Assembly: GCA_002335605.1 (NCBI GenBank)
Contig: BEDY01000011.1
Span: forward strand, 558,001-622,000
Reading direction: 5' to 3'
Source of the DNA: Prillingera fragicola
Lineage: Eukaryota; Basidiomycota; Tremellomycetes; Trichosporonales; Trichosporonaceae
DNA length: 64,000 bases
The notes below the pieces were generated by a model. It saw only the letters and a program-made list of their open reading frames with translations. It did no database searches and was not told the DNA's origin. Made by a program: the position numbers and the translations under genes. Below are positions 44,479-60,730 of this stretch, in pieces (position 1 is the stretch's first letter; every line of letters starts with the position of its first letter).

Positions 44479-45830
44479 CTACACGAACCTTGCCTCGAGA
44501 TCCTTGACCGCATCCTGGCACATCTTGGGCACATCTCCCAGAAAGATTTTGCTGCACCTCTCCCTCAACTCTGGCTCAATCTTGCGCATATCACTCCCAG
44601 CCCCCTCGGCCATAAAGTCGAACAGGTTGCCCGTCCGGCGTGAGCTCTCGACGAGCCACTGGCCACGCTCCCGGCGTGCTGCGTCGTAGGCCTCAAACAC
44701 AGCCTCGACATCCGCAGGCGAGGTGCGGCCAGCTCCAACAGCGTGCTTGATCAGTGCGGCGAGCACTGCCGAGTCCTCGAGGCAGAATCCCGCTCCGGCA
44801 CCATGGTGCGGCGAGGTCGCGTGGGCGGCGTCGCCGACAAGACATGCGCGGCCCTTGTTGAACCGCGGAACAGGGTTCTCGAGGAGGTCAAAGATTGCCC
44901 ACTGCTTGTCAGCTCTGCCCCCACGCATAGACTCACAATACTGAGCTCCTCATCACACATCGCCAGAAGCTTGAGCACATTCGGGCTCCAGCCCTCAAAG
45001 TCGCGCAGGACGTCAGAGCGCTTGCCTGGCTTGGTGAGGCGTTCGGGGTCGGCCCACTCGCCCTCGTCGTTCCGGAAGGCTACAATGTTGAGCGTCTTGT
45101 TGTGGTTGACGGGGAACGTGAGCATGTGGCCGTTGGGACCGAGCTGGATGTCAGCACTTGTTCAGTAGCGAGGACTCACATGCATGAACGAGTTCTTGCC
45201 CATCTCCTCTCCGACGACAGCGCTGGCTTCATCAATGTCCACAAGACCGCGGTAGGCATATTTGTGGGTGTAGGTTGCCTGGTGCTGAGGGCCAAAGAGC
45301 ACGCGACGGGTGCGACTCTTGATACCGTCACAACCGATGACAGCGTCGGCGGTCGCCTCGGTGCCATCGGCAAACTTGAGCACCATCTTGCCATCCTCAC
45401 GCTCGACCACATCCTCGAGCACCTTGCCAAACCTGGCCATCTCCTTGGGCACGAGCTTGACGATTTCGTCGAGAAACCTGGCGCGATGAACACCGCTCTG
45501 GCCCAGCGAGTTGCAGATCGTAAAGTCGATGGTCTCGACATAGTCCGGCTTGTCGCCAGCGTACGCATCCGTAAAGTCAAACCACACGTCGGCCTTGTCC
45601 TTTGACGTGTTGAACGTTGCGACTTTTTCAAACGCCTCGTACACTCCGCAAGCGCGCATGGCCGCAACAGCATTGGGGCCAAAGGAGACTCCGGCGCCGA
45701 TCTCGCCAAACGCGCGTGCACGCTCGTACACTGTCACCTTGAGGCCAGGTGTGTCTTGCAGTGCCCGTGCGAGGCCGATGCCAGAGATTCCGCCCCCGAC
45801 GATTGCGAGCTCGAGTGGTGCAGCTGTCAT
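44479..45830 (-). CDS. FAD-dependent monooxygenase, salicylate hydroxylase-like
   Basis: CDS is the complement of 44479-44904, 44937-45143 and 45180-45830 (427 aa). Introns are 36 and 32 nt. The second ends in AAGCAG on the coding strand, so its acceptor may be three bases further, dropping one Gln. The N-terminal dinucleotide fold is IVGGGISGIGLARAL. DAVIGCDGIKSRTR is the class A monooxygenase DG motif, and GDAAHATSPHHGAGAG near 310 is the second flavin site. All class A (PHBH-type) motifs are present, so an NAD(P)H-dependent aromatic ring hydroxylase is expected, with salicylate or a related aromatic acid as likely substrate. The MFS transporter upstream on the same strand (46392-48107) could import it. 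Two direct and one inverted AACCGG lie in the promoter. Confidence 0.88.
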
Positions 45831-45868
45831 GGTTGCTTGTTGCCAACAAGTAGGACGTGGGGGTGACT

Positions 45869-45877
45869 ATTATATAT
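45869..45877 (-). promoter_or_regulatory. TATA box of the FAD monooxygenase
   Basis: ATATATAATA on the minus strand, about 40 bp upstream of the ATG at 45830. Confidence 0.55.
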
Positions 45878-45883
45878 CCATTG

Positions 45884-45921
45884 AACCGGACATCGAACCG
45901 GCGGACGCTGCATAGCCGGTT
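45884..45921 (-). promoter_or_regulatory. AACCGG direct repeat plus inverted copy
   Basis: On the plus strand AACCGG occurs at 45884-45889 and 45896-45901 (12-bp period), and its reverse complement CCGGTT at 45916-45921, just upstream of the TATA box. CGG/CCG half-sites with fixed spacing are the usual targets of Zn2Cys6 regulators, which commonly control fungal aromatic catabolism. The regulator itself is not in the window. Confidence 0.4.
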
Positions 45922-46391
45922 GGCCGAGATTGTCAAGTCGCCGCCGCAATTGCCGCAGCTCGTCTCATCCAGAGATCTGGGGGTCCCGCATCTCTATGCA
46001 CGAACCCGAGCCCATGATGAATGATGAGCAAGCACTCCGCGGGGTCTCCGTGGTAGTATTGTGCAGCCTAATGCGAGTTGCGTGAAGTGAGATGGGCGTG
46101 GCAACTTGATGGTGTAGATCATTCCGCTCAGGTTGCCGCCTTTCGATCACCATCTCTCGTCAGCTTCGTCGTCGACGTGTTGGTCTCCAATGCCACCTCG
46201 TACATGTCCTGTACGTCCCAATGCTATCCATTAAACCAACACTGATATACAACGAATGCTAATTGTATTTGACTATTGGATCCTAAGTGGATCATGCACA
46301 CCTGCCCGAGGTCTCGACCGAGCTCTTTGATCAAGTCGCCGCCGCAGCCACCTCGCGTCACGTCACATCCCTCTCTCATCTCCTCTGTCCC

Positions 46392-48107
46392 CTACGCAGA
46401 CGCCTTGTCAGTCGCACGCGACGTGACGCGCTTCCTGGGCACTAGAGCCCACAGGAGGGTAAATGTGCCAATCATGGCCACGGCGACGGGCTGGATCACC
46501 CAAATACCGTACTTGTCCGCAATTGCTCCAGAGATCCTATGCGGTCAGCAACGCTCCAACCTTCGTTTCACCGTACTCACAGAGGAACTGCTGCGGCACC
46601 CGCACCACCCGTACTACCCATCAACCCCATGACACCGCCACGCAGGTCACTGTCGAGAATCTCGGAGAGGACCATGAGCGCAACGGGGTAAATTGGGCCG
46701 AGGAAGAAACCGACAAAGGCATAGCAGACGGCGTTGCCGACGAGCGACTTTGTCTGCCAAATGACAACCTCGAGTGCGAGGGCGATTCCAGCGTAGAAGA
46801 AGATCGAGGTCTGGCTACCAAGATAGCGTGTGAGGGGAATAAGCACGATGCGGCCGACAGTCATGCCTCCCCAGAACCCAGTCACGGCGTAACCAGCGTT
46901 GGCGTTGCCCCCGCGTTCGTCAATGAGGAAAGACGTCTGCATTGTTAGCACACGTCATGCCGGTACGAAAGAAAGACTCACAAGCCAAGCACTGAGCGAT
47001 ACTTCGATGCCGACGTAGATAAAACTCCAGCCCATGAGCGCGTAAACAGCGGGCGTGGAAAAGATGCGTTTCATCTTGGCGCCACTGCTGGAAGGGGCCT
47101 CGGTCGTGTCGACAGGCGCGACAGGAGCCGGAGCAACATCAACAGCGGCCGAAGCCTCGCGAGCCTCACGCGCCTCGACCGTCTCCTCGGCCGCAACCTC
47201 GACCTTCTCCGACTCGCTGGCAACGCTCTCGGGCGTCTTGTTATTGTTCTTGGTGGCGTCAATGTGTCCAACGAGCTGGTCCTCGGTACGGTTGTCGAAC
47301 GCGTAGATCATGACGATTACGGTGATGACGCCGACACCAAAGGCAACCAAAAAGTACATGTAGGCGCGCTTGACGTGGGCCGAAAATGACGTCGAGATGA
47401 ACGGGGCAACCATGCCGCCGAGGCCAAAGCACGCCTGGACGAATGCCATCTTGACGTCGGCGTTGGGCAAACGGGTCGTGATGTTGTTTGTCTGGGCGTC
47501 CTGCAGTGCAAAGCCAAAGCCGTTGAAGGCATAAGCGACCAAGAAGACTGGGTAGGGCACACCGCAACCGCACACCATGAACGCGAGCGACATGATGGCG
47601 GCCGCCATGACGGTGGTGATTCCAAAGCCGAGGCGGTCCGTGATCCATACGTTGGCGATACCCGCAATGAGCGAACCGGCAAACTGGCACATGTAGACGA
47701 ACGAAATGTGCATGTAGTCAATGTTGTAAAACTCTTGCAGGCGCGGGACGAGGGGACCGATACTGCCTTCGTTCCAGCCGATCAGCACCATGGTGAGCAT
47801 GAGCGCGACGCTGCACGTCAGTGACTGCTGTGCCCAATTCCAAGGTGACTTACAAGACGAGCGTGATGCGCTTGTCGCTCAAGGGGGGCAGATCAGCCGA
47901 AAGGCGCTTAAACCAGTAGGCATGTTTGACCGGCTTTGTCGTGCGCTGTGCCTCCGAGTCGACAGTGGCGACCCTTTCAACACCGGCTGGTTGAGTCTCT
48001 GCACGAGACGCACGCGACGCGGTCGCGGCCAGAGCCAGTCCATCGACGGTAGGGGTCACCGCTGCCAGGTCGGACAGGTGAGGGTGGTTGTGCTTTTCGT
48101 TGTCCAT
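46392..48107 (-). CDS. Major facilitator superfamily transporter
   Basis: CDS is the complement of 46392-46536, 46581-46936, 46982-47810 and 47854-48107 (527 aa). The start is at MDNEKHNHPHLSD. About 80 hydrophilic residues precede the first helix (ITLVFVALMLTMVLIGWNEGS), and twelve helices can be counted. The motif-A-like loop is VWITDRLGFG. A long central loop (about 110 residues, acidic, Ala/Val/Glu-rich, near 275-365) separates the two halves. NEGSIGPLVPRLQEFYNI resembles fungal MFS proteins of uncharacterised substrate. Position next to, and on the same strand as, the aromatic monooxygenase suggests uptake of a related compound; this is inference only. Confidence 0.87.
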
Positions 48108-50047
48108 TGTGAGACTCGGCGATCGCCGATAGTGGAAGGAAGGAGGTTTCAAACACCACAAAGATGTAAAAATTGAAGGCAGAGTCTTAAGGGGAAAGAG
48201 TTCGAGTGATATGAGCAAGAGTGTGCTTGTGCAAGTGTGCGTAGGTACGAGAAACGCGTGAAGGAGATGCTGGCAACAGAAGACAGGACTAGGCCACAAT
48301 AAACGATGTGTCGCCTCTGAAATCGCAGTCCACAGCAGGAACGAGAAGTCTCTGTCTGTATGTAGTCTTGGTATAAGTGTAAAGTCAGAACACGCTCCCC
48401 GTCGCTAGCCTTCTTGCTCTCCCTCCTCCGAGTCGTTGAAAGAATTCAGTTGCCAAGCCTCACGGCGCTCGCTAGAAAGAGCGGGGCGGCTCGCTTGCGG
48501 GACCTCGGTGCGGGGCCGATCTCGGAGTATGGCCGACACCTGGGTAGTCCGCCGTTGCAACGGACTTGGTTTTCTCCACAGTTGTTCCGCAGGCTCCGCA
48601 CCGTTTTAAAGAGCGTGCCCACTCTGCGCTTATTACCCATGCCCCTTCGCTCTTTCGAGCGAGCCCCGCACAACTCCTAGAAGTGGAGGTGGTTTATCCG
48701 TGTGCTCAAGTCAGCTGTGCACATGACCTAACTCCACGTAGCGCCGGCAGGTTTCTAACACGAACGAGAAACTGCTCCCTTTCTCGTTCAAGGAAATGGA
48801 CCGGCGTCTGACTCGAGACTGTACAACATTACGCCGACTACGCCGAGCTGGACATCGAGCGGTATTGCACCCTTTTCCCGGACAATGGTCTCAAGTAGGA
48901 CACGAGTGACCACTGTGCTCATGTGTTCCATGTGCGGCACTCGTAAGTACGACACTCGTTCCGCTGGGTTCCGGTTCCGAGCGACGTTCCAGACGCGTCA
49001 ACGCGGCCCATAAACAATCGTCCGAACATGCCAGTCGGCGGCCGACGGTCGCTGGGGCCAGAGTACAGTGTGAAGGCCGCGGTGCAACTGCAAAAGCCAT
49101 CGTTGCTAGGAGGTCGGCACCGACGGAAAGCCGATCTTTGGAGACGTCTCACCTGCACATGACAGGATCATCATGGCATTCGGCCCGACCTGGCATGTTC
49201 AAGAATGTGACCTCTATCTTTCGGTGGCTCGGGCCGATTCGCGCACACAGACATCAGCTGCACTGCCAAGTTCAGCTGATGAATACGCTCAGCTGATATC
49301 GGTGAAGTGCCGACGCGGGCCTTCAGCCAAATGCTATGTGCCTAGTTACGATGTTGTGCGCTTGACTTGTGAACCGACATGCCGAGGACATGTCATGTGA
49401 GGTTTATCAACGGAAACGGACCGAGGTGTCACGGAGCGTCCCGACTTGATCATGAGGCTTGAATGAATGAGCAACCATTACAACCAGCTTCGCCAACAGA
49501 GTCAGCCATGCCATAATCGAGTCGGTCAGCATCTCTGGCCACTCTGTCAGCCCACGACGCCACAGGAGGGATACTTATGTACATCCGTATGTAACAATGT
49601 CCGTGTAATCTAAAAGTCTCATCGAGGTCTATCGTGCCAATGGCAGGCCATTGTCGTGGGGGGAGGAGGGGAAGTCAGAAGAAGTTTGTGGTGGGTTGGA
49701 CGTGGGCGGCGCTGCTCCCGAGGAGAGGCCGGATTTATGTGTTCTGTTTAGGCCGCGATGGGTCACGAGAGGGAGGGTTGGGGTTGTGGATAGACCGGCG
49801 GGAGGGCGACATGAGAAAGGAGCCGGAGACGAGAGAGGAGATGGAGACAGTTTAAAAAGCGGCGCCAGCGCGGGGCGGCCTGTGGGCGTGCAGGTCGGCC
49901 GTTGCCATCGTGCTCACACTTCCATGAGAGAGTGGGCGCCCGCGGAAGCCAGCAGGCTGCTCGTTTAGGGGGTACGTGTCGCTGTTGTATGCTGGAGAGC
50001 GTCAGTATGACCGGCGAGGCGTAACGGAACAAAGCACAAAGTCGCGT
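48108..50047. other. Intergenic, no supported gene
   Basis: About 1.9 kb. Short ORFs only. Inverted Ser/Leu-like ORFs at 48414-48811 lack any domain. No repeats of note. Confidence 0.45.
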
Positions 50048-54440
<4,393 letters not shown>

Positions 54441-56196
54441 ATGCGTAAGCTTGCCCACAGGATCATAGACTAGCATGCTCACACCCCAGCTCCCAAAAAG
54501 CAAAAGGCCCAGAAGATGGCGCTTGCCGACTTCTTCGCCGACACGACCAGTATGTCCCTTGGGTGGCCACCGTCCGCATCTCTGCTGACAGCACTTCCCA
54601 GCCGGCGGCAGCTCGTGGGCCGACGACCCCATGGAGGCTCTCCCCACTGCCCGTACGTAGCAGCCTTGCAGTGCCAGCTTGCGCGTGCAACATTGACGTC
54701 ACGCGCGCGCAAGAGCCAGCCACAACTGTGCTTCGAAAGCTGACCCTCCCCAGCGGCCGCCCGCACCGACACTGGCCCCCGTCGTGGCGAGCCCGGCTAC
54801 CTCGACAGCATGCCCGACCGCGGAGCCCGCACCTTTGGCGGCGCTCCCTCGATGCGCGAGGAGCTCCCCCTTCCCGAGGTTCCCCCCTTCACTGCCTTTA
54901 TCGGCAACCTCACCTTTGAGACCGAGGAGCCCGAGCTCCGCGACTTCTTTGACGACCTCAACGTGGTTTCCGTTCGTCTTGTCAAGGACCCCCAGGGCAA
55001 GCCCAAGGGCTTTGGCTACGTAGAGTTTGCCGCCCAGGATGGCCTCAAGGGTGCCCTGGACCGTTCCGGCGCCAACCTTGCTGGAAGGAGCATCCGCGTC
55101 AACGTTGCCGAGGCTCGTGAGTGTTGAAAGTGGCGGATTGGATTGTGGGATACAGTTCTGGGTCGCGAGCACCCTAGGATCTGGAGGAGCAACAGCTGCC
55201 GACCGCATTCTCAGGAGAGCAACCAACTATGCAGCATTGCTAACATTTCCAGCCTCGTCAACGTCGCGTTTCGCCCCTTCGGTGGCCGACGAGTCGTCGC
55301 AGTGGCGCCGTGCCACTCCTCTTCCCCAGCGCGAGAGCCCCCAGCTTGGTGGTCCCCGCCGCAACTTCAGCGGCATGAGCACCGGCTCTGACGGTGGCGA
55401 CCGTGACTGGTCGTCTGCCCGTGGCGCCAAGTTCACGCCCTCGCGCGAGTCGTCGGGCTACGGCCAGCCTCGCGAGCACCGCGAGCAGGAGCACCACCAC
55501 AGTCACGCCGACGACGCCGACAAGTGGCGTTCGGCCCGTCCCCTCGTCGAGGCTACCCCCAGCCCTGGCGGCGCTCCTGGCGGTCGTGAGGCTCCTCCTC
55601 ACAGGCCTGCCGGCCCCGCCGACACCGAGTCGACCTGGTCGCGTGGTACCCGCGTTGCCGCTCCCCCCGCTGTCGCTGCCGAGCCCGCTGCTCGCAAGCG
55701 CCTCAACCTTGCTCCCCGCAGCGCTGCTCCTTCGGGCACCCCTTCACCCGAGTCGAGCACGCCCAACAGCAAGGCCAACCCCTTTGGCGCTGCCAAGCCC
55801 ATTGACACTGCTACCCGCGAGCGCGAGGCTGCCGAGCATGCTGAGAAGAGGCGTGCCGAGGCCGCCGCTGCCCGCGAGAAGGCAGATGCCCAACGCAAGG
55901 CCGCCGCCGAGCGCCGCGAAAAGGAGCGTGAGCAGGAGCGCGCCAACCGCCCCGTCAAGGTGCACCCTTCGAGGATGCCCAAGAAGGAGGCTGCCGCGCC
56001 TGCCGAGAAGGACGAGGATGGATTCGAGGCTGTCGCTGCCCCCAAGGGACGGGGTGCCGGCAAGGAGGAGGACAAGGCCGCTCCCGCGCCTGCCAAGACT
56101 GGAGCCAAGAGTGGCTTTAGCTTTGCTGCGGCGGCGGGCCAGCTCGACGGTGAGGTCGACGAGGTCGCGGACAAGGTCGCAGAGGTTCAGGTGTAG
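54441..56196 (+). CDS. TIF3: Translation initiation factor eIF4B homolog
   Basis: CDS joins 54441-54444, 54490-54549, 54602-54652, 54754-55116 and 55253-56196 (473 aa). The first coding exon is just ATGC. The N-terminus PKKQKAQKMALADFFAD and GGSSWADDPMEALP is typical of fungal eIF4B. One RRM spans about 84-160, with RNP2 AFIGNL and RNP1 KGFGYVEF. The C-terminal half is Arg/Asp/Ser-rich (SSQWRRATPLPQ, DRDWSSARGAKF, DADKWRSARPL), reminiscent of the repeats of yeast Tif3 and fission-yeast Sce3. A long charged helix follows (REREAAEHAEKRRAEAAAAR) and a KSGFSFAAAA end motif. The factor stimulates the eIF4A helicase during ribosome scanning in the cytosol. The symbol is given by homology to the yeast gene. 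Confidence 0.9.
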
Positions 56197-56652
56197 AGCG
56201 TGTTACTAGAGCTGTGATGTCATGTTTGGGCTTGCGCAGGAGCGAATGGCAAGAATGTCAAGGCAGATGAACAAGTACGATTGAGAGAGTGATTACCATC
56301 GTCACTGGGTGGTCTGATCCGGAAATGAGTTCTCGAATGCACAGGATCATGCACGCGTGATCCTCAGAGACCCATCAGAGCCTGCGCTCCTGCCTGTTGC
56401 GCGCGACAACTCGAAGACTGCAATGGCATCAACAAAACTTAGTCTCTACAAAGGTATGGCGTCAGAACACGTGGCAGTAAATATACTCCCGCAGTTTCTT
56501 CCGTGTCCGCCCTCCACCCCAGCCTCCCTCTCTCGGCTCCGAGGCACCTGCAGCGACGAGCAGAGTCATTTCCATCGTCTTCTATAATACATCTCTGCAT
56601 TCACTCTCCTAACCCCTTATCCCTCTCTTTCCCTCTTACTACTCAAAGCAAA
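56197..56652. other. Intergenic between eIF4B and MBF1
   Basis: About 450 bp. The right end is a pyrimidine-rich leader for MBF1. No gene. Confidence 0.5.
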
Positions 56653-57617
56653 ATGGTGCGTACAACGCTTCAACCTGCCAGGACATGCAACTGACCGCCG
56701 TCCTCAAACTCGTCTGCTTCCTCACTCCATTTCTCTCCTTCTCGCACCTCTGTTATCAATTGGTATTCCCTCTCCACTCGCATTGCACGCCACTCGAAAA
56801 CACAACAGTCTGGCTGGGACGAGAAGCCTACCACTATCGGCTACGGCCAGAAGCGCGCTACCGTCGCCAAGGGCTCGGCTCTCAACGGTACGTCTGGCTT
56901 TGCACTTGGACGTGTCCTGGCTCTCCTTGGTGAAGTGCCGCGTAGAGCGCGCGTCTAGGCGCGGCGTTGACATTGCCGTTGAGGAGGGGTTTGGACACGG
57001 GTCTCGAGAGACGAATGCTGACAAACGAAGCCGCCCAGCGCGCCGGTGCCGTCGTCGACACCTCGGCCAAGGGCCGTCAGCAAACCAGCGGTCGTGAGTC
57101 ACGCGAGGCAGCTTGCCACCTGTCAGCACACTGAGTGCTGGCGGATAGCCTGGCCGCCACAACAAGAATACTGCTAACACGTCTCAGCCGCCGACTACCA
57201 GCGTATCGCCAAGCTTGACAGTGACGACGCTCCTCGCCCCCCAGCAAAGGTCGACGTCTCGGTTGGCAAGGCCCTTGCGACTGCCCGTATGAACAAGAAG
57301 TCGGCCGACGGAAAGAGCATGACCCAGAAGGAGCTTGCCACTGCCGCCAATGCCAAGCCCCAGGACGTGAGTGCAACCAGGACGGAGAAACTGCTGTGCG
57401 CGGTAGTGAGGCTGCAGCACGCCCGCGATTGCCTGTTCAGCGGCTCCCCGCTCTTCAACATTGATGCATACTGACTGTGCAGATTGCCGAGCTTGAGTCT
57501 GGCCGCGCCGTTCCCAACCAGCAGCTCCTTGCCAAGCTTGAGCGCATTGTCGGCGTCAAGCTCCGCGGTGCCGCCAACACCATTGGCCAGCCCCTGCACG
57601 CACCCAAGAAGAAGTAA
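56653..57617 (+). CDS. MBF1: Multiprotein bridging factor 1
   Basis: CDS joins 56653-56655, 56809-56887, 57031-57093, 57188-57366 and 57483-57617 (152 aa, the usual length). The first coding exon is the start codon alone. [17 protein letters not shown] opens the MBF1 N-terminal domain (about 2-75), followed by a Cro/C1-type helix-turn-helix (about 85-140: [18 protein letters not shown], then [20 protein letters not shown]) and the terminal [11 protein letters not shown]1 bridges bZIP activators such as Gcn4 to TBP and also limits ribosomal frameshifting at collided ribosomes. Introns are unusually long here (153, 143, 94 and 116 nt), as often seen in highly expressed basidiomycete genes. Confidence 0.95.
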
Positions 57618-58287
57618 AGCGCTTGCATTGAGCGGCGCAGTTGGGTGGCAGTGTGTGTGTGCATCTGAGCTTGGCGGAGAGCTAGGTGTGCGCAGGAGTG
57701 CCGCCCGGGTCAGCACTGCCCCTGTCCATGGGGGAGGGTGCTTAGATGTCCTATCTCGGCCTGGTTCTTGCTGGCGTGATTCGTAGGCAGTTCAGATGAT
57801 GCACTCATGCGGTCTGTTTGTGTGTGAGAGGGATCCATTACTACGAGCGTGCATTTTATATGTGCGCCTGCTCATCTTGTCAACCAGAGGTCTGTCGGTG
57901 CCGACGTTCACTGTTCTTTAACGTGGCTTGGATACTCTTGTAAATTGGCCTCTGTAGTTGCTCTCCAGCTGCTAGACTGGAAACCTGTCCAGCCCATTGC
58001 CCAGACCTGTAGATCTGCAGCAGGCAGCATCCATGTCCCAATGATTGACCGCATAGACAATGACAGCACTTCAGCCAAATATGAGGACACTACGGAGGTG
58101 ACTATTCAGGGAAAGTGCCACGTGTTTTCTGACTGCGCCTCGCCGATCACACGCCTTGCGCCCCCTCGTTCGTCGTCGCGCGCAGCACCGCCCAAAGCGT
58201 CTTCCATCTTCGTTGGTCATCTCGTCGTTGCTTCATTCATTTCTCCATCTCACTCACTCCTACTCTCTCTCCCCAACTCGCAATACA
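57618..58287. other. Intergenic between MBF1 and the metacaspase
   Basis: About 670 bp. Holds the MBF1 3' UTR and metacaspase promoter. CCACGTGT, an E-box-like sequence, lies near 58119. No gene. Confidence 0.5.
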
Positions 58288-60320
58288 ATGTGGAACAACA
58301 ATCAGTACTCCAACAACCCCCCGCCACCTCAGTGGGGCGGCAACCCCCCGCCCCCGACCGACCGCGGGTACCCGGGTGCACAGGCGCACGCGCAGCAGAA
58401 CAACGGCTACCCGGGCCAGCAGTACCACCAGCCCCAGTACCAGCAGCAGCAGCACTACGCGCCCCCTCCCCCTCAGCAGCACTACCAGCAGAACAATGGC
58501 TACGGCGGCGGCCAGGGATACAACGGCGGCCAAGGCTACGGCGGCGGCGGCGCCCACCAGACGGGCCACGGATACGCCCAGCAGGGCGGGTTCCAGCAGG
58601 CGCCGCCGCCGCCTCAGCACTACCAGGCCACTGGCGCGGGGTACGCACCGCCCCAGCACCAGAACCAGTACAACCAGCAGCCGCAAGGTGGCATGCCTAG
58701 TGAGTTAATTTGGGCGTGTACGGGGCGAGAAAGGCGACGCGTCCGAGGGGAGCATGGTGGCAACGCTTTAGGCATGAGGTTCAAACGCGAGCAGGCATTG
58801 GTGGTCGCACGCTGGACACATCGAACCACGCCGCGAGCTCTTGAGGCTTTGCAGTGTTGCCACGCAGTGCGCAGACGGTGACACCGGCGTCGCGGCGGCG
58901 TGTGCCCGCCGAGAAGTCTCCGTGTCTCCGAAAGCGTTGTTGCAATCAGTCTCGCTAGGCTTGTTGCTGTGTCGAGGCTGCTTGCGACGCGCCGAGTGTA
59001 CACGCGACGTTGCCGTGTTCCTTCACTGCTGTTCATGAAGACAATCCTCCATGCGCCAAGATCATCTACGAAGACTTAATGCTGACTCACAGTGCGCCCT
59101 CCCACGCAGACTCAGCACTACGGCCCCCAGTTCCAAGGCCAGGGTGGTGCCTCGCAGCAGCCTTTCTTCCAGTACTCGCAGTGTGAGTAACCCAGAGAGG
59201 CCATGAGCTGCTTGTTATTGTGCGCAGCTGACGTATTTCTCCTCCTTGACACTACGATATCCAACACATACTTATCTTCTCCACACAGGCACGGGTAAGC
59301 GCAAGGCTCTGCTCATCGGTATCAACTACGCCGGAACGTCGTCGGCGCTGCGCGGCTGCATCAACGACGTACACAATGTCCAAAAGTTCCTCATGGAGCG
59401 CCACAACTACCAGGCCGACGACATGGTCGTCCTCACCGACGACTCGCGCAACCCCCGCCAGGTCCCTACACGCGCCAACATGCTCAACGCCATGCGCTGG
59501 CTCGTCCAGGGTGCCAAGCCTAACGATGCGCTGTTCTTCCACTAGTGAGTTGCCACGGTCTACGAAGCGTCGTGGCTAACGGTCCAGCTCTGGTCACGGT
59601 GGCCAGACCAAGGACACTGACGGTGACGAGGACGATGGCAACGACGAGGTCGTCTACCCTGTCGACTTCAAGCAGGCCGGCCACATTGCCGACGATGAGA
59701 GTGAGTTGCGCTTTCAACGAGAGGGGACTATACTGACGCCGCAGTGCACGCGATCATGGTTCGCCCTTTGCCCGCTGGATGCCGCTTGACTGCGATTTTC
59801 GACTCGTGTCACTCGGCCACTGCGCTCGACCTGCCTTACGTCTACTCGACCGAGGGCAAGATCAAGGAGCCCAACCTTCTGGCCGAGGCCGGCTCGGGCG
59901 TGCTTTCCGCAGGCATGAGCTACCTCCGCGGCGACGTTGGTGGCATGATGAAGGGTCTGATGGGTGTCGGCAAGGGCCTTATGGGCAGCAACTCTGGCGC
60001 CACCCAGGTCACACGGCAGACGCGTACCTCGCCTGCAGACGTCATCATGTGGTCGGGATGCAAGGACTCGCAGACCTCGGCCGACACGAGCGAGGCAGGC
60101 AAGGCTACTGGTGCGATGAGTTATGCCTTCATCGCCGCACTGTCGCGCAACCCCCAGCAGTCATATGTCCAGCTGCTGCGTTCGATTCGTGACGAGCTGG
60201 CCGGCAAGTATGACCAAAAGCCCCAGCTCTCGTCCAGTCACCGTGAGTTGCTCCCAGAACCGAGTTGGCCGTTACTAACCCCCCACAGCCATGGACACCA
60301 ACCTCCTGTTCATCTGCTGA
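58288..60320 (+). CDS. MCA1: Metacaspase type I with Gln/Gly/Pro-rich N-terminal domain
   Basis: CDS joins 58288-58699, 59093-59182, 59289-59544, 59588-59700, 59745-60242 and 60289-60320 (466 aa). Residues 1-165 are a low-complexity prodomain rich in Gln, Pro, Tyr, Gly and Asn ([37 protein letters not shown]), comparable to the aggregation-prone prodomain of yeast Mca1. The peptidase C14 domain begins [16 protein letters not shown]. The catalytic dyad is His256 (HYSGHGGQ) and Cys312 ([11 protein letters not shown]), and the acidic calcium-binding stretch [12 protein letters not shown] lies between. It ends TNLLFIC, as in other fungal metacaspases. The enzyme cleaves after Arg or Lys in a calcium-dependent way and acts in stress response and protein-aggregate clearance. 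The 393-nt first intron is the longest in this window. Confidence 0.94.
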
Positions 60321-60730
60321 GCGTCTCGCTTTCGTTGTACAACACCGTGTGTCTTCTTATGCTATGCCCTATGCACGTCTTCTCCGACAAAAATGGCGGT
60401 GTCATCGTTGCCTCCTCCAAATGTGTCAGGTGTTTGACATGTCGAGTGCTCGGTACAGGCGTCGGTGCTCCACCAGTGTGGCACCTTAGTGAAGAACGTA
60501 GCCTGCCAATTGATGGACAAACTGCAACGACTCAAAGAGAGGAGAGAACATGAGCAGTTGTCAGCTGACATCGGCTAGTTAGTAGAGTGCTCCAGTGCTC
60601 GTTTGCGCTATGTTACAGAGATGCAGATTGTCTATATGAAACTATAATGTGATGCTGATTGCGGATGGTGTTTGGATGCACGAGTGTTTGGTTGTGAGTT
60701 TTTGTTTCTATAAGTGGAAGAGCGAGTCGA
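60321..60730. other. Convergent 3' gap
   Basis: About 410 bp between convergent genes; AT-richer, consistent with 3' UTRs. No gene. Confidence 0.5.

Larger units (their letters stand above)
45831..46391. other. Promoter region of the FAD monooxygenase
   Basis: About 560 bp between two same-strand genes. Its left part holds a TATA box and three AACCGG elements (separate entries); no gene. Confidence 0.55.
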
